Below, one piece after another: positions 43,630 to 51,342 of a stretch of DNA of 58,133 nucleotides (its first letter is position 1; each line of letters opens with the position of its first letter). Under the pieces are notes generated by a model. The model was given only the letters and a program-made list of their open reading frames with translations, was not told the origin of the DNA and did not search any database. Made by a program: the position numbers and the translations under genes. The DNA lies in contig DAOUKG010000027.1 in assembly GCA_034421575.1 (NCBI GenBank), positions 1-58,133 on the forward strand, given 5' to 3'. Source of the DNA: VXLM01 sp034421575. GTDB lineage: Bacteria > Chloroflexota > Dehalococcoidia > Lucifugimonadales > VXLM01.

Positions 43630-44769
43630 ATGAAGATCACCAAAGTCGAGCCGCTGTCGGTTGACCGGTTCCTGTTCGTCAAGGTCCACACCGACGCCGG
43701 GATAACCGGACTCGGCGAGTCGGGGACGTGGGGTTTCCTCGAAGCGTCGAAGGCGGCGATAGAGAAGTTCGGGCGCTACCTCGTCGGCGAGGACCCGTTG
43801 CGGATCGAGCACCACTGGCAGTACATGTACCGGTTCGCGCACTTCCGAGGCGCGGCCATCATGGGGGCGCTCAGCGCGATTGACATCGCCCTCTGGGACA
43901 TCGCGGGCAAGCACTTCGACGTCCCGGCCTACCAGCTCATGGGCGGCGCCGTCCGCGACAAGGCCCGTGTCTACTACCACGTTCTCGGCGACACTCGTGA
44001 GAAGCTCGTGGAGGGCGTAAAGGCGGCGCGGGAGGACGGCTTCACGGCGGTCGGCCACCTGACACCGTTCCTCGACGAGGACAGGTCGATCCCCTATTTC
44101 AAGACACACGTCGACAAGATAGAGGACGCCATCGACGCCGTGCGGCAGTACCGCGAGGCGGCGGGCGACAAGGTGGACATCTGCGTAGAGATACACCGGC
44201 AGCTCACGCCCGCGGAGGCTATAGTCCTGGCGAATGGCATCGAGCAGTACCACCCGATGTTCTACGAGGACCCCACCCTGCCCGACAACCTCGACGCCAT
44301 GGCCTTCATTGCGAGCAAGGTTTCGGTACCCATCGCCACGGGTGAGCGCATTCACAGCATCCACGAGTTCCAGATGCTGCTCCAGCGAAACGCTGTGCAG
44401 TACGTCCGGCCTGACGTGTGCATGGCGGGCGGGCTTACGCACTCCAAGAAGATTGCGGCCCTCGCGGAGTCGCAGTACGTTGGGGTAATACCGCACAACC
44501 CGCTCGGCCCGGTGAGCACGGCGGCATGCCTTCAGCTTGCGGCGTGCATACCCAACTTCGCCATCCAGGAATATCCGCTCGGCGAGCACGAGCCGCCGAA
44601 GAGCGAGATCGTCAAGACGCCGCTGCAGGTCGAGGACGGGTTCCTCATCATTCCCGACGGGCCGGGCATCGGAATCGAGCTTGCGGACGACGCCCTGGAG
44701 CGCTTCCCTGAGACTCCGCGAGAGGTGGAGACGCGGCTCCACGTGGACGGCTCGGTGGTAGATCAGTAG
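43630..44769 (+). CDS. Enolase-superfamily enzyme (mannonate-dehydratase-like)
   Basis: 379 aa, mandelate racemase/muconate lactonizing fold. N-terminal capping domain with KITKVEPLSVDRFLFVKVHTD. The barrel has metal ligands in VDICVEIHRQLTPAEAI, FYEDPTLPDN and IATGERIHS, and the C-terminal PHNPLGPVSTAACLQLAACIPNFAIQEYP block. The HRQLTPAEAI and TGERIHS patterns are closest to mannonate/gluconate dehydratases, though the first ligand is Glu rather than Asp. It would dehydrate an acid sugar; expanded sets of such genes mark SAR202-like genomes (established). The neighbours are an SRPBCC protein and a dehydrogenase. Confidence 0.9.
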   Translation: MKITKVEPLSVDRFLFVKVHTDAGITGLGESGTWGFLEASKAAIEKFGRYLVGEDPLRIEHHWQYMYRFAHFRGAAIMGALSAIDIALWDIAGKHFDVPAYQLMGGAVRDKARVYYHVLGDTREKLVEGVKAAREDGFTAVGHLTPFLDEDRSIPYFKTHVDKIEDAIDAVRQYREAAGDKVDICVEIHRQLTPAEAIVLANGIEQYHPMFYEDPTLPDNLDAMAFIASKVSVPIATGERIHSIHEFQMLLQRNAVQYVRPDVCMAGGLTHSKKIAALAESQYVGVIPHNPLGPVSTAACLQLAACIPNFAIQEYPLGEHEPPKSEIVKTPLQVEDGFLIIPDGPGIGIELADDALERFPETPREVETRLHVDGSVVDQ

Positions 44770-44785
44770 CCAATCGGAGAAACAC

Positions 44786-45226
44786 ATGCCGAAGTACAGC
44801 GTTAAGGTCGATATTGACAAGCCCGTCGAAGATGCCTGGGAAGTCCTCATGGACGAGTCGAGGATGGGCGAGTGGCTTGAAGGCTACAAGGGGATGGAAC
44901 TCATCGAGGGCGAGCCGCTCACGGTCGGAAGCAAGCACAAGATGGTCTTCGAAGAGAACGGGCAAGAGATGACGTTCACCGAGACGGTGACGGCCATCGT
45001 GCCGCTCAAGGAGTTCTCGTTCGACTTCGACCACGACATGATGAGCAGCAACATTCAGATGACCCTTGAAAGCACTGGGGCCGCATCGACGCGCATTACG
45101 AACCGAACGAAATTCGCGGCGAATGGATTTTTCATCAATCTCACGATGTTCTTTATGACGCCCAGGATGAAGAGCCGCCAGCGAAGGAGCTTCGCCCGTT
45201 TGAAGGCTCTGATCGAAGCGAGTTGA
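44786..45226 (+). CDS. SRPBCC-family (CoxG/START-like) protein
   Basis: 146 aa. VKVDIDKPVEDAWEVLMDESRMGEWL at the start and a long C-terminal helix (PRMKSRQRRSFARLKALIEAS) define the helix-grip fold that binds hydrophobic ligands. The pocket partner is unknown. It sits 16 bp after the enolase-type gene and 4 bp before the dehydrogenase, in one transcript. Confidence 0.87.
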   Translation: MPKYSVKVDIDKPVEDAWEVLMDESRMGEWLEGYKGMELIEGEPLTVGSKHKMVFEENGQEMTFTETVTAIVPLKEFSFDFDHDMMSSNIQMTLESTGAASTRITNRTKFAANGFFINLTMFFMTPRMKSRQRRSFARLKALIEAS

Positions 45227-45230
45227 CCAC

Positions 45231-46166
45231 TTGAACGCATCTGACATCCACGGCGTTGCGGTTATCGGGGCCGGTCTGATGGGACACGGCATCGCTATCG
45301 AGTTTGCCCTGGCGGGCTACGACGCGCGGCTTCACTCCCGTTCTGAGGAGAGCCTCGAACGGGCACGGGGAATGATCCGGGACAGTCTCGAACGACTGCG
45401 CGGCCTCGGCAGGGTGTCAGAACGGCAGGCACGGTCGATACCCGACAGCGTAAGGATGAGCACCGACTTGGGTGAGTTGGTTGCGGACGCCGACCTGGTA
45501 ATCGAGTCGATCTACGAGGACATCGAGGCCAAGACCAAGCTTTTCGGACGACTTGACGAGTTGTGCCCCGACCGGACGATTCTCGCCAGCAACACATCCA
45601 GCTTCCTGCCCAGCAAGCTGGCCGAAGCGACGACTCGACCGGACAAGGTCATCAACGCTCACTTCCTGAATCCGCCGTTCTTCGTGCCGCTCGTCGAGGT
45701 GGTGCCGACGGAGGAGACCTCGCAGGAGACGACCGCCACCATGATGGAACTGCTCGCGGCCCTCGGCAAGCAGCCGATCCTGGTGGAGCGTGAGGTGCCG
45801 GGATTCGTTGCGAGCCGTCTGCAGATGGCGCTGCTCAGAGAGGCCCTGTGGTTGGTCGAAAACGAGGTGGCGTCGGCGGAGGATGTCGACTTGGCCATCA
45901 GCACGGGTCTTGGACGGCGATGGGCGACGGCGGGCGTGCTCCAAGTGCTGGAGGTCGCGGGGTGGGACCTGATATCGCGCGTGGCGTCGGATGTATTCCC
46001 ACACCTCTCGACCGATGACGATCCGGCATTGCTGAACGACCTGGTGGAACGCGGCGAAATCGGGCTGAAAGCAGGCAAGGGATTCTACGAGTGGACGCCG
46101 GAAAAGGCCGAGAAGCTGCGGAGGCGAATCGCGAAGGGGCTGGTAGAGATCGATAGATGGGATTGA
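45231..46166 (+). CDS. 3-hydroxyacyl-CoA dehydrogenase family protein
   Basis: 311 aa, single-domain-pair enzyme of fatty-acid or related beta-oxidation. Rossmann motif GAGLMGHGIAIEFALAGYD at residues ~12-30, then SNTSSFLPSKLAEAT with the catalytic region NAHFLNPPFFVPLVEVV, and a C-terminal dimer domain ending RRIAKGLVEIDRWD. The TTG start gives MNASDIHGVAVIG. The last 14 codons and the promoter that overlaps its TGA are repeated 790 bp downstream (RRIAKGLVEIDKLD), flanking the small cassette that follows. Confidence 0.92.
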   Translation: MNASDIHGVAVIGAGLMGHGIAIEFALAGYDARLHSRSEESLERARGMIRDSLERLRGLGRVSERQARSIPDSVRMSTDLGELVADADLVIESIYEDIEAKTKLFGRLDELCPDRTILASNTSSFLPSKLAEATTRPDKVINAHFLNPPFFVPLVEVVPTEETSQETTATMMELLAALGKQPILVEREVPGFVASRLQMALLREALWLVENEVASAEDVDLAISTGLGRRWATAGVLQVLEVAGWDLISRVASDVFPHLSTDDDPALLNDLVERGEIGLKAGKGFYEWTPEKAEKLRRRIAKGLVEIDRWD

Positions 46167-46192
46167 CCCTGTCTTACCCCTATCGCTACAAT
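46124..46192 (+). repeat. Direct repeat DR1 with promoter TTGACC-18-TACAAT
   Basis: Left copy of a ~69-bp direct repeat. A 26-bp core (46128-46153) is identical to the right copy; the end of the dehydrogenase gene is inside. TTGACC (46163-46168) overlaps the TGA stop and is 18 bp from TACAAT (46187-46192). Confidence 0.8.
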
Positions 46193-46250
46193 TGGCAAAC
46201 AGATCGGTATACTATACTGGGGATCCGTATATCCAGAGTGAGGATTCACT

Positions 46251-46496
46251 ATGATCGCCTCCTTGACACTCGATAACTCGGGACAAGTCGGATACGACGA
46301 TGGGCCTTCTTTCGAGACACCCGATGAGTCTTTCAGGGATGGGTGCCAAACCATTGTGAGATTGATGCAAGAGGGTACTCTGTCGGAAGACCGAGCCGAT
46401 ATTCTGCTGCGAGAGTTGCTGGCTTTGCACGTAGAAGTTGCCATAACCCGCGATATCGAAGGCTATTTGAGCAGAGGGTTGCGTCATGGCAGATAG
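46251..46496 (+). CDS. Small hypothetical protein, 81 aa (cassette gene 1)
   Basis: Not recognised. It is acidic at the N-terminus and helical in the second half (GCQTIVRLMQEGTLSEDRADILLRELLALHVEV). ATG 46251 follows GTGAGGATT. It is the first gene of a cassette lying between two direct repeats, and overlaps the next gene start by 11 nt. Transcription probably starts from the promoter in DR1. It could be a partner of the downstream membrane protein. Confidence 0.6.
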   Translation: MIASLTLDNSGQVGYDDGPSFETPDESFRDGCQTIVRLMQEGTLSEDRADILLRELLALHVEVAITRDIEGYLSRGLRHGR

Positions 46497-46537
46497 CAAC
46501 GACGGTGAGAACGAGAAAGAGACTTCGCCAAAGTCAG

Positions 46538-46909
46538 ATGGTCCCCCCCGAAGTCCCAGAAAAGGGAGACCTGCCTGCCGAACTGTTGAAGGACGTGGGA
46601 TCGGAAGAACAGCAGGTACTGGGCAAGTATGTCCGATCTCAGTTGACGGCGCATATCTCCGGCACTATGCCCAATCCGATCGTCGAGAAGATTGAGCCGG
46701 GACACATCACCCAGATACTCACTAATGTCTATGACGCCAGCACATCCGAACGACGATATACATTTGCATATGTCCTTCTCTTCCTGGTTACTATCGTTGG
46801 CCTAAGCCTGTTCTTCGCTATCAGGGAGCAGTACGATATCGTTATTGGGATCGTATCTCTCGCAGCAGGGTTCAGCGGCGGCTATGGTCTTGGTCGATAT
46901 AAGCGATGA
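46538..46909 (+). CDS. Membrane protein with soluble N-domain, 123 aa (cassette gene 2)
   Basis: From ATG 46538 it has MVPPEVPEKGDLPAELLKDV, a helical part (KYVRSQLTAHISGTM, GHITQILTNVYDA), then two membrane segments (RYTFAYVLLFLVTIVGLSLFFAI and YDIVIGIVSLAAGFSGGYGLG). An ATG at 46486 in another frame, overlapping gene 1, reads MADSNDGENEKETSPKSDGP before a run of seven C (46543-46549). Removing one C joins the two frames into ~141 residues. Either the C run is an assembly or mutation error, a phase-variable switch, or the start is 46538. No family recognised. Confidence 0.6.
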   Translation: MVPPEVPEKGDLPAELLKDVGSEEQQVLGKYVRSQLTAHISGTMPNPIVEKIEPGHITQILTNVYDASTSERRYTFAYVLLFLVTIVGLSLFFAIREQYDIVIGIVSLAAGFSGGYGLGRYKR

Positions 46910-46913
46910 AACG

Positions 46914-46982
46914 CCGTATCGCGAAGGGGCTGGTAGAGATCGACAAATTGGATTGACCGGATTCCGCGCCTACGGGTACAAT
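46914..46982 (+). repeat. Direct repeat DR2 with promoter TTGACC-18-TACAAT
   Basis: Right copy, offset exactly 790 bp. It keeps an untranslated relic of the dehydrogenase C-terminus (RRIAKGLVEIDKLD then TGA). TTGACC is at 46953-46958 and TACAAT at 46977-46982. The 18-bp spacer has diverged from DR1 while both hexamers are unchanged. It is probably the thrS promoter. Confidence 0.8.
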
Positions 46983-47181
46983 ACGTCCACTCCGTCCCAA
47001 AGGTAGAGACGCTTGGGAACCCCATAGCCCGTCGCAACCGAGTCTTCTCAACAACTACGAGGCCTCCCGTGGTCCGCTAGGACTGCGCGGGAGGCTTTCT
47101 TAATGTCCTGGACGGACGCCATTCTCAATACCATGAACCCGCGTGTAACAACACGCGCCTTCCCACAGGAGACAGGCAACG
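46983..47181 (+). promoter_or_regulatory. thrS leader with internal terminator hairpin
   Basis: About 193 nt from the predicted start near 46989 to the thrS ATG. At 47062-47095 GCCTCCCG pairs with CGGGAGGC, with an inner pair GGTCC/GGACT, and TTTCTT follows: an attenuator shape. Just before the ribosome site ACAGGAGAC, a second stem CGCGTGT/ACACGCG (about 47142-47159) could hide or set the start. CCCAA/TTGGG near 47000-47021 forms a third stem. I cannot fit a full T-box. Confidence 0.55.
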
Positions 47182-48918
47182 ATGTCACAAGAAACGGACT
47201 TAATCGAGCTGCGCAAGCGAATTAGGCACTCGGCCGCCCATGTCATGGCCGACGTGGTGACGACGATGTTCCCGGATGCCAAGCTGGGGATCGGGCCGCC
47301 GACGGACGACGGCTTCTACTACGACTTCATGGTGGAAGAGCCGTTCTCGGAGCAGGACCTGTCGCGCATCGAGAAGCGGATGCGGCGGGTCGTCCGGCAG
47401 AATCACACGTTCGAGTATCACGAGTACCCCCGTGACGAGGCGGAGCAGATGAACGCCGCTGAGCCGCTCAAGATGGAGATCATCGATGAGATCCCCGAGG
47501 ACGAGAAGATCACGACGTACAAGCACGGCAAGTTCGAGGACCTGTGCGCGGGGCCGCACGTCGAGTCGACGGGGCGGATTCCCGCGTTCAAGCTGCTGAG
47601 CGTAGCGGGAGCGTACTGGCGCGGCGACGAGAACCGCCCGATGCTCCAGCGCATCTACGGGACGGCGTTCGAGTCGAAGGAGGCGTTGGACGACCACCTC
47701 CACCGGATCGAGGAGGCCAGGAAGCGCGACCATCGACTCTTGGGACGGCAGCTCGACCTCTTCTCCATCCACGAGGAGACCGGCCCCGGGCTGATCATCT
47801 GGCACCCGAAGGGATCGAGGACGCGGGGCATCGTCGAGGACTTCTGGCGGGAGCAGCACCGTCAGCACGGCTATGAGCTTATCTACACGCCGCACATCGG
47901 ACGCGCCAGCCTGTGGGAGACGAGCGGACACCTGGGCTTCTACAAGGAGAACATGTACGCCGCCATCGAGATGGAGGGTCAGGACTACTACCTCAAGCCG
48001 ATGAACTGCCCGTTCCACGTGATGTACTACCAGAACGATCTGCGGAGCTACCGCGAACTGCCCATGCGCATCGGAGAGCTTGGCACGGTGTACCGGTACG
48101 AGCGTGGCGGGGTCGTGCAGGGACTTCTGCGCGTTCGAGGCATGACGCAGGACGACGCGCACATCTTCTGCAGGCCCGACCAGGTAGAGGACGAGGTGAA
48201 CGGCGTCCTCGACCTGACGTTCTTCCTGATGAACAGCTTCGGGTTCAGCGATTACGACATCATGCTCTCGACGAGGCCGGAGAAGGCGGTCGGCGAGGAC
48301 GACCGGTGGGAGCTGGCAACGGAGTCCCTTCGGAAGACGTTGGTCGAGCGCGGAATCGACTACCAGATAGACGAAGGCGGAGGCGCGTTCTACGGCCCGA
48401 AGATCGACATCCACATCCGCGACGCCATCGGGCGGCTGTGGCAGATCACGACGGTGCAGTTTGACTTCAACCTGCCGGAGCGGTTCGGCCTGACGTATAT
48501 CGGAGAGGACGGCAAGGAGCACCGCCCGTACATGGTCCACCGGGCGCTGCTCGGCACGATGGAGCGGTTCATGGGCGTGCTCATCGAGCACTACGCCGGG
48601 GCGTTCCCCGTGTGGCTGGCCCCGGTGCAGGCCGTGGTGATTCCGATAGCCGACCGTCACGTCGAGTACGCGGAGGATCTCAAGGCACGGCTGGAGGCGT
48701 CGAATGTGCGCGTCGACGTTGACGACGGCAACGACCGCATGAACGCCAAGATCCGCAACGCACAGCTTCAGAAGGTCCCGTACATGCTCGTGATCGGTGA
48801 CCGCGAGATCGAGGCGGGCGCGGCAGCGGTGCGTCTGCGGTCGGGTGACGACCTCGGCGCGGTGCCGGTCACCGAAATCGTAGCGCGGATAGCCGGAGAG
48901 GTCGAGGCGAAGGCGTAG
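47182..48918 (+). CDS. thrS: Threonyl-tRNA synthetase lacking the TGS domain
   Basis: 578 aa, about 60 shorter than usual because the N-terminal TGS (N1) domain is absent. The editing domain is intact: HSAAHVMADV and CAGPHVESTG. In the class II core, zinc and substrate residues are in MNCPFHVMYYQ, DDAHIFCRP and VHRALLGTMERFMGVL; motif 2 is RYERGGVVQGLLRVRGMTQ. A C-terminal anticodon-binding domain ends the protein. ATG 47182 follows ACAGGAGAC. A longer start upstream is not possible through the leader hairpins. Confidence 0.95.
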   Translation: MSQETDLIELRKRIRHSAAHVMADVVTTMFPDAKLGIGPPTDDGFYYDFMVEEPFSEQDLSRIEKRMRRVVRQNHTFEYHEYPRDEAEQMNAAEPLKMEIIDEIPEDEKITTYKHGKFEDLCAGPHVESTGRIPAFKLLSVAGAYWRGDENRPMLQRIYGTAFESKEALDDHLHRIEEARKRDHRLLGRQLDLFSIHEETGPGLIIWHPKGSRTRGIVEDFWREQHRQHGYELIYTPHIGRASLWETSGHLGFYKENMYAAIEMEGQDYYLKPMNCPFHVMYYQNDLRSYRELPMRIGELGTVYRYERGGVVQGLLRVRGMTQDDAHIFCRPDQVEDEVNGVLDLTFFLMNSFGFSDYDIMLSTRPEKAVGEDDRWELATESLRKTLVERGIDYQIDEGGGAFYGPKIDIHIRDAIGRLWQITTVQFDFNLPERFGLTYIGEDGKEHRPYMVHRALLGTMERFMGVLIEHYAGAFPVWLAPVQAVVIPIADRHVEYAEDLKARLEASNVRVDVDDGNDRMNAKIRNAQLQKVPYMLVIGDREIEAGAAAVRLRSGDDLGAVPVTEIVARIAGEVEAKA

Positions 48919-49394
48919 CCCCCTCTGTGTCTCTCCCCCCGTCGAACGGGGGAGAGACGGTATGGCGTTTGCGGTGTCCGCGAAAGCCGTTCGTGGTGAG
49001 CGGGTCGAGGCGTGAAACGCCCTTTGGCAGGCTTTCAAGTAACAGCCCCGGGGCATCACCCTCACCCCCTGCCTACGCAGGGGCAGGCTCTAGCCCTCTC
49101 CCACGACGGGAGAGGGGATAAGAGGGCCTTCGACAGGCTCAGGCCGAACGTACTCTTTCGTAGCTGGACGGCAGCTACTGACATCCCGGCACGGCCCCAA
49201 ACTCGGGGCGTAACGCTACTCAGGGCGAACGGTGTGACGTTGCTTCGCTGCACCCTTAGAATCGCCCTCTACCGGAGCCGGACCAGCTTCTGGAGCGACC
49301 TGACCTCGCGGGGCGGGCGAACCATGAACGGCCCTTCGACAGGCTCAGGGCGAACGGTGTGACGTTGCTTCGCTTGCACCCTTAGAATCGCCCT
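48919..49394. repeat. Composite repeats and a duplicated gene 3' end
   Basis: No gene. Family-A palindrome with a second palindrome (CCTGCCTACGCAGGGGCAGG) inserted at 49058-49118; family-C halves near 48990, 49123 and 49325. Positions 49219-49319 are about 94% identical to 49344-49445, which includes the 3' end of the NHL gene. The period is ~125 bp. Confidence 0.65.
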
Positions 49395-50363
49395 CTACCG
49401 GAGGCTGACCAGCTTCTGGAGCGACCTGACCTCGCGGGGCGGGTCGAGACGTGAGCCGTATGCGGCGAATGACACCTCGGCGACGTATATGTCGCCGTGG
49501 GAGTCGACGGCGATGCCGTGCGGGGTGATGAACTGTCCAGGACCCTCTCCCTGCGGTTCGTCGCCGACACGCGCGATGACGTTCCCGTCGAGGTCGAACA
49601 CGGTGACACGGGGGCCGAGGCGCTTGCCGGTCCAGTTGCCCCAGCCCAATGGGTTCTGCGGGATACCCGCGTACATTTCGCCGACGTAGGCAAGCGAGCT
49701 CTTAACGTCGACGGTGATGCAGGACGCCATTGCGAGGTCGTTCCACTGTGACTGGAAGTTTCCCGACGAGTCGAAGACCTGGACTCGCTGGTTCTCGCGG
49801 TCGGCGACGTAGACGTTGCCCTCGCCGTCGGTGGCAATGTTGTGGACGGTGTTGAACTCGCCGGGGTCGGTGCCGGAGCATCCCCACGAGAACAGCAGCT
49901 TACCGTCCGGCGTGTACTTGTGGACGACGGCGTTGCTGTACCCGTCGGAGACGTAGATATCGCCGGTGTTGGGGTCGACGGCGGCGTGGGTGGGGTTGCT
50001 GAACGGCTTGCCGCTGAGCCTGCCCGATCCACGATCCTTCTCGCCGATCGTCAGAAGGAGCTTGCCGTCGAACGTGAACTTGCGCACGGTGTGGTCGGCG
50101 GCGTCGATGCAATAGAGCGAATTATCGGGGCCTATGGCGGCTCCGTGTGCGCTCGTGAAGATGCCCTCACCCCACGAGTTGATGAGGGCACCGTTGCGGT
50201 CGAAGACGATGACGGGATGCTCGCCGCGATTGAAGACGTAGACGTTGTCATTGGCGTCCACGGCGACGGACGTTGCCTCTTTGTACGACCAGCCCTCAGG
50301 CAGATCGCCCCAATCGTCACCTGATACCTCGTAGGTATAGTCGCCTTCGCCAATGGTCGTCAC
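49395..50363 (-). CDS. NHL-repeat (six-bladed beta-propeller) protein
   Basis: 322 aa built of repeating blades, each with a pattern like ATSVAVDANDNVYVFNRGEHPVIVFDRNGALINSWG, seen at least five times. There is no signal peptide. Such propellers act as lyases, lactonase-like enzymes or scaffolds; none is proven here. GTG 50363 overlaps the stop of the lipocalin-like gene (GTGA). Its 3' end has been copied beyond the stop codon (49219-49319). Confidence 0.85.
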   Translation of the reverse strand: MTTIGEGDYTYEVSGDDWGDLPEGWSYKEATSVAVDANDNVYVFNRGEHPVIVFDRNGALINSWGEGIFTSAHGAAIGPDNSLYCIDAADHTVRKFTFDGKLLLTIGEKDRGSGRLSGKPFSNPTHAAVDPNTGDIYVSDGYSNAVVHKYTPDGKLLFSWGCSGTDPGEFNTVHNIATDGEGNVYVADRENQRVQVFDSSGNFQSQWNDLAMASCITVDVKSSLAYVGEMYAGIPQNPLGWGNWTGKRLGPRVTVFDLDGNVIARVGDEPQGEGPGQFITPHGIAVDSHGDIYVAEVSFAAYGSRLDPPREVRSLQKLVSLR

Positions 50364-50800
50364 TGCTCTCCTCCTGTTGCGGCCCTCTGCCAGACTATTC
50401 GCCCCTTCCGCGATTTTCCGGCCAGCACCATGGGCGGGGTTGTTAGGATCAGCTCATCGCCGTCCAGGTGGACGTACCTCACCTGCTCGGTGCCGACGCG
50501 GTTCGGGTAGAAGGCCGTCTCGATCTTGTGAATGACCCGGTCCCCCTGGTAGTCGTAGCGGCCGCAGTAGGCGACGAAGGTGCTCGCCGCCGCCAGCTTC
50601 TCCTCGTCCGTGCCCGCCAGCATGTCGCCGGCCTCGAAGTTTGGCCTGCCGGCGGCCATCATCAGCACCGACATGTAGCCGTCGGGCGTGTACATGATAT
50701 AGCCCGATGCGTCCTCGCCGAGTGGGTAGAGCACGTCATCGCCCGTGTGGGCCTCGTAGGTGACGAGCCGCCATGCTCCGATGATAGGGTTGGACTCCAT
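50360..50800 (-). CDS. Lipocalin-like domain protein, 146 aa
   Basis: PF13924-type small beta-barrel: NPIIGAWRLVTYEAHTGDDVLYPLGEDASGYIMYTPDGYMSVLM, then VAYCGRYDYQGDRVIHKIETAFYPNRVG. Function is not known for this family; a ligand-binding or isomerase-like role is possible. ATG 50800 shares its A with the NuoI stop (TGATG) and the stop overlaps the NHL gene start, so three genes are coupled. The frame runs beyond 50800 as a shadow of NuoI. Confidence 0.82.
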   Translation of the reverse strand: MESNPIIGAWRLVTYEAHTGDDVLYPLGEDASGYIMYTPDGYMSVLMMAAGRPNFEAGDMLAGTDEEKLAAASTFVAYCGRYDYQGDRVIHKIETAFYPNRVGTEQVRYVHLDGDELILTTPPMVLAGKSRKGRIVWQRAATGGEQ

Positions 50801-51342
50801 CAGCCGGCCTTTGTCACTTTCTTCTTGACATTCTTCTTGGGTGAGGCCGTCTCGTCGGGGCGGCCTATGTTCTTTGCCTGGGTGGGCTGCCATCCGGTGT
50901 CGCGCTGGTAGACCTTGCCCATCTCCAGGAGGGCCGGGAGGTCGACCCGAGAGCCGTCGCGGACGTAGCGGCTCTGCTCGTGCTCGTGGCTCATCTCGAT
51001 GGCGTCGAAATTGCACACGTCCACGCAGATGCCGCACAGGATGCAGCGGTTGAGGTTGATCTCGAACTCGTCGATGATCTTACGCCGCTTGGACTTCCCC
51101 TCAGGGTGCTGCGGATTGTCCTTCATGGTGGCGCTCATGCACTGGGTCGGGCACTCGCGCACGCAGACCATGCAGCCGGTGCAGTATGGCTCGTCGGCGG
51201 TGTAGTCCCACAGGAGAGCGGGGAACCCCATGAAGCGCTCCTGCACGGGGAGGCGCTTGTTGGGATCGGGGTACTGGCCGGTCACCGGAGACCGTTTCAT
51301 GGTCTTCAGCGTGACCGCGAGGCCTTTGAGGAGTCCGCTCAC
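50800..51342 (-). CDS. nuoI: NuoI-like 2[4Fe-4S] ferredoxin subunit (solitary)
   Basis: 180 aa. Two cluster motifs, CTGCMVCVRECP and CILCGICVDVC, and the N-terminal MSGLLKGLAVTLKTM with RFMGFPALLWD are the NuoI pattern. NuoI carries electrons inside complex I, yet no other nuo gene adjoins; it is coupled to the lipocalin-like and NHL genes instead. The C-terminal ~35 residues are basic and longer than usual (SPKKNVKKKVTKAG). It may serve another redox partner. A TACAAT -10 is at 51379-51384 on the minus strand. Confidence 0.85.
   Translation of the reverse strand: MSGLLKGLAVTLKTMKRSPVTGQYPDPNKRLPVQERFMGFPALLWDYTADEPYCTGCMVCVRECPTQCMSATMKDNPQHPEGKSKRRKIIDEFEINLNRCILCGICVDVCNFDAIEMSHEHEQSRYVRDGSRVDLPALLEMGKVYQRDTGWQPTQAKNIGRPDETASPKKNVKKKVTKAG

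Noticed and set aside
46983..47181. T-box riboswitch before thrS
   Set aside because: The hairpin and U-run are there, but the conserved T-box sequence and a stem I with a Thr specifier codon could not be recognised.
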